Shown here: positions 48,449 to 57,380 of the stretch, piece after piece | Layout of the letters: the number at the start of each line of letters is the position of its first letter | How positions within the stretch are numbered: position 1 is the stretch's first letter | Assembly: GCF_002077155.1 (NCBI RefSeq) | Contig: NZ_CP015027.1 | Coordinates: 248,001 to 312,000 of the forward strand | Direction of reading: 5' to 3' | Origin: Sporosarcina sp. P33 | GTDB taxonomy: Bacteria > Bacillota > Bacilli > Bacillales_A > Planococcaceae | DNA: 64,000 nucleotides | Made by a program: the position numbers and the translations under genes | The notes under the pieces: model-generated | Seen by the model: the letters and a program-made list of their open reading frames with translations, nothing else | The model's database searches: none | What the model was told of the DNA's origin: nothing

Positions 48449-49135
48449 TTACTCCGCTTTCTCTGTGCCTGTCATTTTATTGATAGTTGTCGGATCATAT
48501 TTGGAAGCGGGCGGCGGCGCATCCACTTTCGGCGCCTCATCCTGCAAATTGACCAGATCCGGACGGTAGTACGCGTTGAATGAAATGACAACGCGCATCT
48601 CGCCAACATCGGATTCCTCTTCCGTTTTCTCCGCTGTGGCTTCAAATTGAATCGTCTCGACATTCATAATCCGGATCATCTCTTCAATCTCATAGATGAA
48701 CGTTTCGACTTGCCGGTACGTGTCCGCAGCCAACGTTACTTCCATTAAGACGGTTTCAAGATTTTGCACCGTTTCAGGCAATAACTCCGCAGTAAATGGC
48801 TCTTTGGAAAATTTAATGTCCTCTATACGGCTGTTCGACTTCACTTCCGCTTTTTCCAAACGGATCAGCAGCGCGTCTTCAAGCGGGATGACCGGCACGA
48901 CCTTTTGAAGCGGTGCGGATGTCGTTGTTTCATTCGGATCTTTATTGGCCAGTTGCTTTTGCAGTGAATACAAAATCTCCCGGTCAGACGCCAACTGAGC
49001 CGTAGCCCGGTCACGGCTTTCTTTCGCCGGCCAATAGACAGCAGTCACTGTATAGAACACAATCGCCGCAAGGAAAATAGAAGCCAGCACGACCAAACCG
49101 ATTTCCATCTGGCGCTTCGTCAGATACTTACTCAT
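48449..49135 (-). CDS. pilO: Type IV pilus alignment protein PilO-like
   Basis: 228 residues: one membrane helix (about 11-33), coiled coil, then a ferredoxin-like periplasmic-type domain (VLMEVTLAADTYRQVETFIYEIEEM). The C-terminus is Pro/Ala-rich. Overlaps pilN by 8 bp. With PilM and PilN it forms the inner-membrane platform of type IV pili. Family resemblance is moderate; order pilM-N-O is decisive. Confidence 0.8.
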   Translation of the reverse strand: MSKYLTKRQMEIGLVVLASIFLAAIVFYTVTAVYWPAKESRDRATAQLASDREILYSLQKQLANKDPNETTTSAPLQKVVPVIPLEDALLIRLEKAEVKSNSRIEDIKFSKEPFTAELLPETVQNLETVLMEVTLAADTYRQVETFIYEIEEMIRIMNVETIQFEATAEKTEEESDVGEMRVVISFNAYYRPDLVNLQDEAPKVDAPPPASKYDPTTINKMTGTEKAE

Positions 49136-49805
49136 TCGCGCCGCCCCCTTCCGTATTCACATCTGCAGAAGGCTGAGGCTCGTCCGCGGCAGGCTGCTCC
49201 TGCGGCTCATCAATCGCATCCGGATCCACCGTCGCGTCAGAACCCGGCAGCGCACGATCATCTTTAAATTGAATAAAATACACGGCGAGGTATCTTGGCA
49301 GTACATTTTCCCGTTCTTCAACTTCCAGCTTTTCCGTTTCAATCCCTTCAAATGTCGCATCAATTACTAAAGGAGAAGCCTTCACCCGCGTTAAATAAAG
49401 CGCCGGCTCCATCAGGTCATCAAACTGCACTTTCAGCGTCATTTCATTCGGCGCTGTAAAAGTCAGCTCCTGGAAGAATCCTCTGTCAGGCAATGCGGTT
49501 ACTAAATCTTCTATAAGAGGATGTGTTTTATATTGATGTCCTTTTAAAAAATCTACCGTCGCTGAAAGCTGTTCTTTTTCCTGACCGAAAGCTGACAAGC
49601 GCAGCTGCGAAGTAATATGTTCTTGCTGCTTCTGCACTTCAAAAGAAGATTGCTGCAAAGTTGCCGCTTCGTCGTCATAACTTTTTGCCATCCAATACAA
49701 CAGCGCCCAGCTGATGATCGCAAGCAACAGAAGAGCGACAGCAATCCAAAGAAAAACGGTGCGTTCCCGAATTTTCTCAGGAAGCAGGTTTATATCCACT
49801 AACAT
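49128..49805 (-). CDS. pilN: Type IV pilus assembly protein PilN-like
   Basis: 225 residues beginning DINLLPEKIRER, the short cytoplasmic motif that inserts into PilM, followed by a membrane helix (about 18-40), coiled coil and an extracytoplasmic domain. An acidic Pro/Gln-rich tail (about 190-225) is unusual. Lies 7 bp after pilM. Confidence 0.87.
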   Translation of the reverse strand: MLVDINLLPEKIRERTVFLWIAVALLLLAIISWALLYWMAKSYDDEAATLQQSSFEVQKQQEHITSQLRLSAFGQEKEQLSATVDFLKGHQYKTHPLIEDLVTALPDRGFFQELTFTAPNEMTLKVQFDDLMEPALYLTRVKASPLVIDATFEGIETEKLEVEERENVLPRYLAVYFIQFKDDRALPGSDATVDPDAIDEPQEQPAADEPQPSADVNTEGGGANE

Positions 49806-49812
49806 ACGCGTA

Positions 49813-50820
49813 TTACACCTCTTCCTTCAGTGCGAGACCGATGACCCGGTGAAAATCCGCAGAAATCGCAGTCCCGTCGACACAGGAGATCGGCTGTTTC
49901 ACTAAAGGAAATGCTTCAATCGCCAAACGCTCCCTCACCATCTGCAGCAGCTCGTCCTGCCGGGAGTATGTACCGTTCCACAACAAATGCGTAATAGCAG
50001 AATCATTCTCCGCCAGATTAAACCGATAGAAATTCGCCAGTTTCTCAAGCTCTATCACAATGGTATTCGGCTCGATCTGCTGCTTAAGCTCCTCGCCTGT
50101 CGTCATACTGAGCGGCACTTCCAGTTCCATCGAGCGAATAAATAATGGATAATGGCTATTAAAAATAGACACCGTCAAACTGCGGCCGCGCAAATCGGCA
50201 AGAAGAATATGTTCCGTCCCTTCAAACGCATGCTGGTGATGCGCCAGACGATACAATGACAGCGGCGCAATATCTGCAACAACGGGCACCAGCTTCACTG
50301 ACTCCAGCACTTCTTCGTAGGTCTGCATAATACTCTCTTTGGAAGCAATCAAAATCGCTTCATTTTCTGCCTGATTCGCAGTATACGGCACTACATCAAA
50401 CACCGGATCATCAAACGGCAAATAAATCGTCGAACCAATCTCTATGAAAAAATGACCTTTCAGTTCTTCATCCTCCACCGTTTCAGGATATGCAACCCGG
50501 CGGATGATGACATATGTATCGGGCGCAAGGAACGCCACGTCGCGCTTAGCCAATCCCCAATCCTTCACTGCTTCGTTCAGCAGTTCCTTCAATGCATCTT
50601 CTTCAGCAATCCGCCCTTCTGTGATAACGAAAGGCGGAAGCAACAGCTCCCTCGCCGTTTCCAGGACAAGCGGATCACGGGACTTAATGCGCACATAACG
50701 GACCGCATCATCATCCAGCGTCAAAGAATGCGTGCGCTTCTTTCGGCTGAATAATGAAGCCGGCATGGAAGGCATAGAAATCTTAGGCAGCGGGGTTTTT
50801 AATTTATCAAAAATCGACAT
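49813..50820 (-). CDS. pilM: Type IV pilus assembly ATPase-fold protein PilM
   Basis: 335 residues, actin-like fold (family PilM_2) without membrane segments; LTLDDDAVRYVRIKSRDP near the N-terminus and ILLADLRGRSLTVSIFN in the centre correspond to the two nucleotide-binding loops. First gene of pilM-pilN-pilO-pilD. An extended -10 element (TGCTATACT) lies about 75 bp upstream. Confidence 0.85.
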   Translation of the reverse strand: MSIFDKLKTPLPKISMPSMPASLFSRKKRTHSLTLDDDAVRYVRIKSRDPLVLETARELLLPPFVITEGRIAEEDALKELLNEAVKDWGLAKRDVAFLAPDTYVIIRRVAYPETVEDEELKGHFFIEIGSTIYLPFDDPVFDVVPYTANQAENEAILIASKESIMQTYEEVLESVKLVPVVADIAPLSLYRLAHHQHAFEGTEHILLADLRGRSLTVSIFNSHYPLFIRSMELEVPLSMTTGEELKQQIEPNTIVIELEKLANFYRFNLAENDSAITHLLWNGTYSRQDELLQMVRERLAIEAFPLVKQPISCVDGTAISADFHRVIGLALKEEV

Positions 50821-51379
50821 ACAGCGAACTCCTTCCGGACAAGCAAAAGCAAGGATGGTAGTGATGTTTTTCTTGCTTATTGGTTATGGTTTAGTATAGC
50901 AAATGTAGTGGTAGAAGGGAAGATTGGTAGAGGAACCATAAGATGATATTCTTAACGATATCAACTCATTGAAGTCCATGGCAAGTCAACGCATGATTAC
51001 GTTTCATCCTTTAAACTAACCGCTACTATTTTTTATAGTTATTTTACAGCAATTTTTATCATTTTTTACGAAGGGCATTGATTAAGAACGTAAAATGAAA
51101 AGTTTTTTGATACGAAAATTTCTAGTACTTATAGGGACGTAAGGTACCTTAATGGCTACGGTAATTCTGAGCATCATTATGATTGCTAGAAATTAAATCG
51201 GCTTCATTCTCCTATCACTAAATAAAATCATTTTGAAAGAACACTATTTTGATATTACAATAGTAATATTAAAGAAAAATAAAGATTGAATTTTACTATT
51301 AAAAAAGAGACTCTGTAGAGGTAGTCTCTGCAGAGTCTTTATATTAGAAATTCCTATGTCCATAATTCAGTGTATAAAG
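50821..51379. other. Intergenic region between pilin and pilM
   Basis: 559 bp without a gene, AT-rich. It holds the pilin terminator at one end and an extended -10 (TGCTATACT, 50893-50901 on the minus strand) for pilM at the other. I see no further conserved structure apart from a short AAGGTACCTT palindrome near 51140. Confidence 0.6.
51301..51341 (-). terminator. Major pilin terminator
   Basis: AGACTCTG and CAGAGTCT pair on the minus strand with an inner hairpin, followed by T6. It isolates pilin expression from pilM. Confidence 0.9.
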
Positions 51380-51817
51380 TTATCGGGTAACTATTACCTT
51401 GCCGGTAGTAGCTTTAACGTCAGCTTCTGTGATATCTTTCGAGGTTGCGCCTCCAAATGATACACTCACACCTTTAGTAACCGCTTTTCCTGTGATTGTA
51501 TTTCCTCCATCAACTTTCGTAACTGTTGCAGCGGTTGCGCCTGTAGCTGCAAAGCCACCAGCATCTTCAAGGAAACCATTGTCAATTAGATCTTTCTGTG
51601 TTACTGACGCTCCACCTTTTTCAGTGAAGTACATCTGTGCAGCAGACAATACATTCTGTCCATCAGCCTTCAAAGCATTTACCTTAGAGTTCGCAATAAT
51701 ATTCCCAATAGCCGGTACCGCGATCGCAGCAATAATACCCAAAATAACGATAACTGCCAGTAATTCGACAAGTGTTAATCCCTTGTCATTTAATTTCTTT
51801 TGTAGAAACTTTTTCAT
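51380..51817 (-). CDS. pilA: Major type IV pilin
   Basis: 145 residues. The prepilin cleavage site is KGLTLVELLAVIVILGIIAA: cleavage after Gly13 gives a mature protein with Leu1 and Glu5, the standard N-terminal helix. The C-terminal part is Gly/Ala/Thr/Val-rich, low in aromatic residues and has no Cys, like other Gram-positive pilins without disulfides. It has its own extended -10 promoter, a strong ribosome binding site (GAGGAGG) and a terminator, as expected for an abundant subunit. Confidence 0.9.
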   Translation of the reverse strand: MKKFLQKKLNDKGLTLVELLAVIVILGIIAAIAVPAIGNIIANSKVNALKADGQNVLSAAQMYFTEKGGASVTQKDLIDNGFLEDAGGFAATGATAATVTKVDGGNTITGKAVTKGVSVSFGGATSKDITEADVKATTGKVIVTR

Positions 51818-51854
51818 GTAATTTCCTCCTCGTTTTTTCTTACTCTATGAATAT

Positions 51855-51860
51855 AGTATA
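51855..51860 (-). promoter_or_regulatory. Extended -10 promoter of the major pilin
   Basis: TGTTATACT on the minus strand, 38 bp before the pilin ATG. The -35 is weak. It lies in the 116-bp gap after pilC. Confidence 0.5.
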
Positions 51861-51933
51861 ACAGGTTCATTAGGAAAATAACACTAGTTTAATTGAATTT
51901 AATTGAATTTCGCAAGAAGAAATGTTATTTCTG

Positions 51934-53145
51934 TTACAAACTATCTATCTGTTCAAACATGCTAAACATTGGCATCATAATTGCCAAAACTATAGTCCCG
52001 ACTATCGCTGCGAGAAAAACTATCATTAAAGGCTCTATCAGCGCCTTTAAGCGATCTGTCGCTGCCTCTACTTCCTTTTCATAAAAATCGGCGACTTTTG
52101 AAAGCATAGAGTCTAAAGATCCAGTTTCCTCACCAATCGCAATCATATGTGGTATTAAAGGCGGGAATGCCCAATGGTTCATCATCGGCTCTGTCAGTGA
52201 TCCGCCCCGCTCCATTGATTGCCTGGATTCGCCGATCACCTTCGATATAACCTTATTATCTACCACTCTCTCGGTCATCGCGAGAGACTGCAAAATAGGC
52301 ACGGAACTGGAAAACATGGAACTGAGAGTACGTGTCATCATTGCTAGTGATGACTTCTGAACAATGTTCCCGAAAATTGGTATTCTAAGTAATATAGAAT
52401 CCAGCACATATTTCCCTTGCGGATTATTACGCACAAGCATAATGCCGATTACGATGGCCGCCACAATCAAAACTAAGATATACCAATAGCTCTGCATGAA
52501 ATCACTGGCTTTCAGTACAAACAGTGTCAGCCATGGCAGTTCTCCCCCTATACTGTCAAACATCTCTACGAACATCGGGACGACGAATGATAGAAGAAAA
52601 ATCACGACGCCGATTGCTACAATACCCACGACAATCGGATACGATAATGCTGAAATCACTTTTTGTCTGGAACGATATGCTTTTTCAAAATGATCGGCCA
52701 GTTGATCAAGTGACTCGTCCACTGTTCCCGAGACTTCCCCCGCACTGATCATATTCAAAATCAGCGGCTCGAAAATCTTTGGATGCTTAGCTAGGGCGAC
52801 AGACAAAGGGGTACCAGTACGTAAATCTTCCTGTATAGAAGTTAATATTTTCCTGAATGCAGCCTGTTCCACTTGCATCGATAGAATTCTGACTGCATCA
52901 ACAATCGTCACACCTGCTTGAAGCAACGTCGAAAACTGGCGCAGGAACATAATCAGCTGATCCCGTTTAACCGGGCTGCCAATCGTAATATCCTTCGTAA
53001 GTACGGTTTCTTTCTGCTCCACCAGACTGACTACCCGAATCCCTTGATTTTTCAGCTTGATTGCTGCATCTCGTTTATTCGTTGCTGTCACAATCCCTTT
53101 CCGAATCGACTTCGCATCTCGCCCTTCATAAGTAAAACGCGGCAA
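51934..53145 (-). CDS. pilC: Type IV pilus inner-membrane platform PilC
   Basis: 403 residues with two copies of the T2SSF domain: LRQFSTLLQAGVTIVDA (N-terminal half) and TRTLSSMFSSSVPILQSL (second half), plus three membrane helices. The start overlaps nothing; it lies 2 bp after pilT. Transmits force from PilB/PilT to the pilus base. Confidence 0.94.
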   Translation of the reverse strand: MPRFTYEGRDAKSIRKGIVTATNKRDAAIKLKNQGIRVVSLVEQKETVLTKDITIGSPVKRDQLIMFLRQFSTLLQAGVTIVDAVRILSMQVEQAAFRKILTSIQEDLRTGTPLSVALAKHPKIFEPLILNMISAGEVSGTVDESLDQLADHFEKAYRSRQKVISALSYPIVVGIVAIGVVIFLLSFVVPMFVEMFDSIGGELPWLTLFVLKASDFMQSYWYILVLIVAAIVIGIMLVRNNPQGKYVLDSILLRIPIFGNIVQKSSLAMMTRTLSSMFSSSVPILQSLAMTERVVDNKVISKVIGESRQSMERGGSLTEPMMNHWAFPPLIPHMIAIGEETGSLDSMLSKVADFYEKEVEAATDRLKALIEPLMIVFLAAIVGTIVLAIMMPMFSMFEQIDSL

Positions 53146-53147
53146 AA

Positions 53148-54194
53148 TTAATCATCCCCTTGCAAAAACGGCAGTGCAGCTTCATATGAAATAATCCGTT
53201 GTTCCATCAAACTTTTCACGGAATTGTCCATCATGTGCATTCCCTGTGCACGGCTTGTCTGAATCACGTTTGGAATTTGATGCACTTTCTCAGAACGGAT
53301 TAAATTCGACACTGCCGCATTATTAATCATTATTTCAGTAGCCGCACGGCGTCCTGTTCCATCCATTGTCTTAAATAAACGCTGAGACACGACCGCTGTC
53401 AAAACTCCCGACAGCTGGACACGGATCTGTGACTGCTGGCCGTGCGGGAATACGTCTATAATTCTATCTATCGTCGAAGCGGCACTCCATGTGTGCAATG
53501 TCGCAAGCACTAAGTGTCCCGTTTCCGCTGCGGTGATCGCTGTTGAAATCGTCTCCAAATCCCGCATTTCCCCGACGAGAATTACGTCTGGATCCTGACG
53601 AAGCGCCGCACGCAGCCCATCCGCGAACGACAGTGTATCAAACCCGACTTCACGCTGATCGATAATCGAAGAGCCATGGCCATGCATATATTCAATCGGA
53701 TCTTCAAGCGTAATAATATGCTTCCGCATCGTTTCATTCATATAACGGATCATTGCCGCAAGGGTCGTCGATTTCCCTGAACCGGTGGGACCCGTCACCA
53801 GAATCAGCCCTTGCGCGGTATCAGATAAATTCTTCAGCGTCCCCGGCATATTCAAATCATCAATCGTTGGAATCTTTGTAGGAATGGTCCGGAATGCCAA
53901 TGAAATCGAACCGCGCTGCTGGAATGCGTTGACACGGAAACGGGAAACACCCGCAATCTCGTAGGAGTAGTCAATTTGTCCGGCTTCTTTAAATGACGGT
54001 ATCATCTTTTCGGGAATCGTCAGATAGGCAATTTTTTCTGTATCTTCCGCTGTTAACGGTGTTTCTCCAAAACGCTTCAAGTCGCCGTGTACCCGAAATA
54101 TCGGAGGCACACCAACAGTTAAGTGGATGTCAGATGCCTTGATTTTAAAAGCCTCGGTCAGTAATTGGTCAATTCTTTCAGTCACTTCATACAC
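53148..54194 (-). CDS. pilT: Type IV pilus retraction ATPase PilT
   Basis: 348 residues: Walker A GPTGSGKSTT, Asp box, Walker B GEMRDLETI and His box GHLVLATLHT. Lacks the long N-terminal region of PilB, as expected for PilT. Retraction implies twitching motility or DNA uptake, not only adhesion. Its presence separates this locus from B. subtilis comG. Confidence 0.95.
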   Translation of the reverse strand: MYEVTERIDQLLTEAFKIKASDIHLTVGVPPIFRVHGDLKRFGETPLTAEDTEKIAYLTIPEKMIPSFKEAGQIDYSYEIAGVSRFRVNAFQQRGSISLAFRTIPTKIPTIDDLNMPGTLKNLSDTAQGLILVTGPTGSGKSTTLAAMIRYMNETMRKHIITLEDPIEYMHGHGSSIIDQREVGFDTLSFADGLRAALRQDPDVILVGEMRDLETISTAITAAETGHLVLATLHTWSAASTIDRIIDVFPHGQQSQIRVQLSGVLTAVVSQRLFKTMDGTGRRAATEIMINNAAVSNLIRSEKVHQIPNVIQTSRAQGMHMMDNSVKSLMEQRIISYEAALPFLQGDD

Positions 54195-54198
54195 ACTC

Positions 54199-55857
54199 CT
54201 AATCTATCAGCGCAACCCGCAGCACTTCTTCAGTGGTCGTGATGCCCTGATTCACTTTATCCAGCCCGTCATCTATTAAGAAAATGGTTTTGCTTTTCTC
54301 GGCAATATCGCGGAACACAGTCGGAGCTGCATTGTTGTTGATTGCATCACGCATTGCCGCGTTAATAATCAATACTTCATGAATCGCAATCCGTCCGCGA
54401 TAGCCCGTCATATTGCAAGCGGCGCAACCGGATCCTCGATGAACCCTGTCGACCGTCTTCCCGCGCTTCGCAAAAATCTCTTTTTCCCGTTCAGTTGCCG
54501 GCTGGCTCGTACCACAGTCGCGGCACACCCGTCGAATCAATCGCTGTGCCACAACGGCATTTAATGAAGCCGTCAAAAGAAACGGCTCCACCCCCATGTC
54601 CAGCAACCGGGAAATCGACGCGACGGAATCATTCGTATGGATGGTGCTCAATACTAAGTGACCTGTCAATGAAGCCCGAATTGCTATTTCCACTGTTTCT
54701 CTGTCCCGGATTTCCCCGACCATGACGACGTCCGGATCCTGACGCAAAATAGACCTGAGACCTGTCGCAAAAGTCAGCCCGACATTAGAATTTACTTGAA
54801 TTTGATTAATGCCTTCTAATTGATATTCCACCGGATCTTCAATCGTAATAATATTCACTTCTTCACTGTTCAGTCGATTCAACGCGGCATACAGCGTCGA
54901 TGACTTACCGGAACCCGTCGGACCTGAGATCAAAATAATGCCATTTGGCTTTTCGATTTCTCCTAAGAAACGCTCCAGATTAACAGGGCCGAAACCAAGC
55001 TTAGCCAAATCGTTTAACGAGCTGCTCAAATCCAAAATACGCATAACAATCTTCTCACCGAAAACTGTCGGCAAAGTGGATAAACGTAAATCAATCGGAC
55101 GGAAATCAATCATTACTTTAATTCGGCCGTCCTGGGGTGTACGTGATTCGGTAATATTTAAATTTCCCATAATTTTTATCCGCGCAAGAAGCATGGACTG
55201 CATATGTTTCGGCAAAACTCGTTCAGTTTGTAATTTCCCGTCCACCCGGAAACGGATTACCACCTGATGCTCTTGGGGATCAATATGAATATCACTGGCT
55301 TTCATTGAAACTGCGCTGGAAATAATTTGGTTTACAAGCCGCACAACAGGTGAATCATTATCCACTATATCGTCTTGCTGTTCGGTTTGCGGTTCAGGCT
55401 CTTCGAACAATAAATCATCAAATACTTCGTCATCATAATATCTTGTGATAGTCCGTATAATATCGTCTTTCGATGCGATGGCTGTTTCAATATGGAACCC
55501 TGTCGACAACCGTAAATCTTCAATTGTGTTATAATCCATCGGGTCCGCCATGGCGACGAATAATTTATCGCCGTCTTTCTTCAGCGGTACGATCATTTTT
55601 TGTTTGGCCAATCCTTTTGGCACCACGTTGAACAGTTTCGGATCAAACGGATATCTGAATAAATTGACGTGAGGGATTCCGAGCTGGAACTCCAATACTT
55701 CTATCAATTGCTGCTCTGTAATATAACCGCGCTGCAATAACGCATCACCGAGACGCTGATCTCTCGGCTTTTCTTTAAGAGTGCCCATCAGCTGCTCATC
55801 TGTCAGCAATCCGGATTCTATTAATAAATCCCCAAGACGTTTTCTGCTTGTCGCCAT
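54199..55857 (-). CDS. pilB: Type IV pilus extension ATPase PilB
   Basis: 552 residues: an N-terminal GspE/MshEN domain with LLTDEQL and ITEQQLIEVLEFQ repeats, Walker A GPTGSGKSSTL, GEIRDRETV and HLVLSTIHT boxes, and a zinc site CRDC...CAAC. Powers pilus extension. Lies 4 bp before pilT. Confidence 0.96.
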   Translation of the reverse strand: MATSRKRLGDLLIESGLLTDEQLMGTLKEKPRDQRLGDALLQRGYITEQQLIEVLEFQLGIPHVNLFRYPFDPKLFNVVPKGLAKQKMIVPLKKDGDKLFVAMADPMDYNTIEDLRLSTGFHIETAIASKDDIIRTITRYYDDEVFDDLLFEEPEPQTEQQDDIVDNDSPVVRLVNQIISSAVSMKASDIHIDPQEHQVVIRFRVDGKLQTERVLPKHMQSMLLARIKIMGNLNITESRTPQDGRIKVMIDFRPIDLRLSTLPTVFGEKIVMRILDLSSSLNDLAKLGFGPVNLERFLGEIEKPNGIILISGPTGSGKSSTLYAALNRLNSEEVNIITIEDPVEYQLEGINQIQVNSNVGLTFATGLRSILRQDPDVVMVGEIRDRETVEIAIRASLTGHLVLSTIHTNDSVASISRLLDMGVEPFLLTASLNAVVAQRLIRRVCRDCGTSQPATEREKEIFAKRGKTVDRVHRGSGCAACNMTGYRGRIAIHEVLIINAAMRDAINNNAAPTVFRDIAEKSKTIFLIDDGLDKVNQGITTTEEVLRVALID

Positions 55858-55872
55858 TTGAATCCCCCTCTA

Positions 55873-57360
55873 TCAGTCAATCGGATTACCATCCTTGTCG
55901 ACCCTTATCTTGTTGCCGCCTTTATCATAATCATATCTCACATCATCTTTTCCAGAGGTGCTATTCCCATTTGATGACCCGCTATTATCAGATCCGTTTC
56001 CAGAAGATGCGCCTGGGCCTTTACTGCCGTCAGAACCTGAATCACTTCCAGTACCCGAATTACTATCGGAGGAATTTCCTGATGAATTATTTGATGATCC
56101 ATTAGAAGCATTATCCGTTATGGAAGAGTTTCCGTTTGAATTACTACCTGATGAATTTCCATCCGTACTGCCGGACTTTGAATGATTGTCGAGATCACTG
56201 CCAGGTGTTTCAGCTGGCTTTTTCAAACTGTGCCGTTCAATAATTGGACGCGGAGCATAAAAGTCTACCGACACGTCTTCCACTTCTTCTAACGAACCGT
56301 TTAGCATGACGTTTCGTTTAACCGTCACTTCCATCCCTTTCTTTCCTTTGTCCACCACTTCTGTCGCACCCGCCGGAATGAACGCACTGTAGCGCATCAC
56401 CGTTTTCGGATCATATTTTTTTATACTTTCCACTACTGTATCGTAACGATGGACGAACGGCAGTCCCTCGACGGACAACTTCAACCGGGAGCCTGTCCAT
56501 GCTGTGCGGATAGTGAAAACTGTTTGATTAGGGTTAGAAAACACAAAATCCAAATCCAGTTTCCGATTGATCGCCGCTTCAAATCCAGGTGCCACGCCTA
56601 TCGGCAATTCGGTAGAAACATTGCGTTCATCGATGACCCAGTTCGTTTGCAATGCAGCATTATAGAGCAGCGAAGCCATAATGGTCATTTGCAAATCGGC
56701 AGCGGCGGCAGACTCTTTCCCTTCCAGAAATTCACGGAATGAAAACGTAGAATTCGGCTGGATTTCCAGCCCATCCAAGTCATTCATCAATAAACGAAGA
56801 CCTTTTGCTAATTCGTCTGCTTTATATTCAGCAGAAGCAATCACTTCAGACTGCTCATACAATTCAGGAACAAAATTCGCAATATACACTTGCTGCGGCA
56901 TAATTCCGTTCCGCAGCTGAACTTCTATTTGAGAAGCAATCGTATTGACGTCCTCTTCAGTAAAAGACAGTGAATTAAAATTCTGCTTCATAACCGTACG
57001 CAGCGCTTCTCTTGAGACATGCGCAATGAGCGGATTGTCCTTCCCAGACTCTGACTGGCTCAGTGTGGCATCAGGATCAAATGAAATCGCTTCAGACGGC
57101 ACAGATACTTGATGATCCTGCACGATCAGCTGCACATCCAGATTCTGCTCGAGTCCTGCGAAATCACCAACCAGCTTTTCTTTTGCATTCTTGCGATTAT
57201 GCTTTGATATATTAAACGGCCCGGCATACGTATGCTTGCCGAATTTCTTGAAATTCGAGAAGAAGCCGTCACCCGCGTATGCCTGCTGGGCGAAGATGAC
57301 GGAAATGACTAGGAGCAGAGCACCTAGGGAGAGGGTGATTTTGTATAGTTTTGGTTTCAT
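55873..57360 (-). CDS. Secreted VanW-domain protein with Ser/Gly/Asn-rich tail
   Basis: 495 residues: signal peptide or anchor (SLGALLLVISVIFAQQAYA), a central VanW-like domain (about 180-300, with LEIQPNSTFSFREFL and ASLLYNAALQTNWVIDERN), a G5-like beta region (GMEVTVKRNVMLNGSLEEVE), and a tail of about 100 residues almost wholly Ser, Gly, Asn and Asp. The VanW core lacks the usual GGVCQVSTT cysteine, here replaced by AADLQMTI. The gene lies between pilB and the minor pilins, so it is probably an exported part of pilus function. Role unknown. Confidence 0.7.
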   Translation of the reverse strand: MKPKLYKITLSLGALLLVISVIFAQQAYAGDGFFSNFKKFGKHTYAGPFNISKHNRKNAKEKLVGDFAGLEQNLDVQLIVQDHQVSVPSEAISFDPDATLSQSESGKDNPLIAHVSREALRTVMKQNFNSLSFTEEDVNTIASQIEVQLRNGIMPQQVYIANFVPELYEQSEVIASAEYKADELAKGLRLLMNDLDGLEIQPNSTFSFREFLEGKESAAAADLQMTIMASLLYNAALQTNWVIDERNVSTELPIGVAPGFEAAINRKLDLDFVFSNPNQTVFTIRTAWTGSRLKLSVEGLPFVHRYDTVVESIKKYDPKTVMRYSAFIPAGATEVVDKGKKGMEVTVKRNVMLNGSLEEVEDVSVDFYAPRPIIERHSLKKPAETPGSDLDNHSKSGSTDGNSSGSNSNGNSSITDNASNGSSNNSSGNSSDSNSGTGSDSGSDGSKGPGASSGNGSDNSGSSNGNSTSGKDDVRYDYDKGGNKIRVDKDGNPID

Positions 57361-57380
57361 ATTATGTCCCCTGACTTTAA

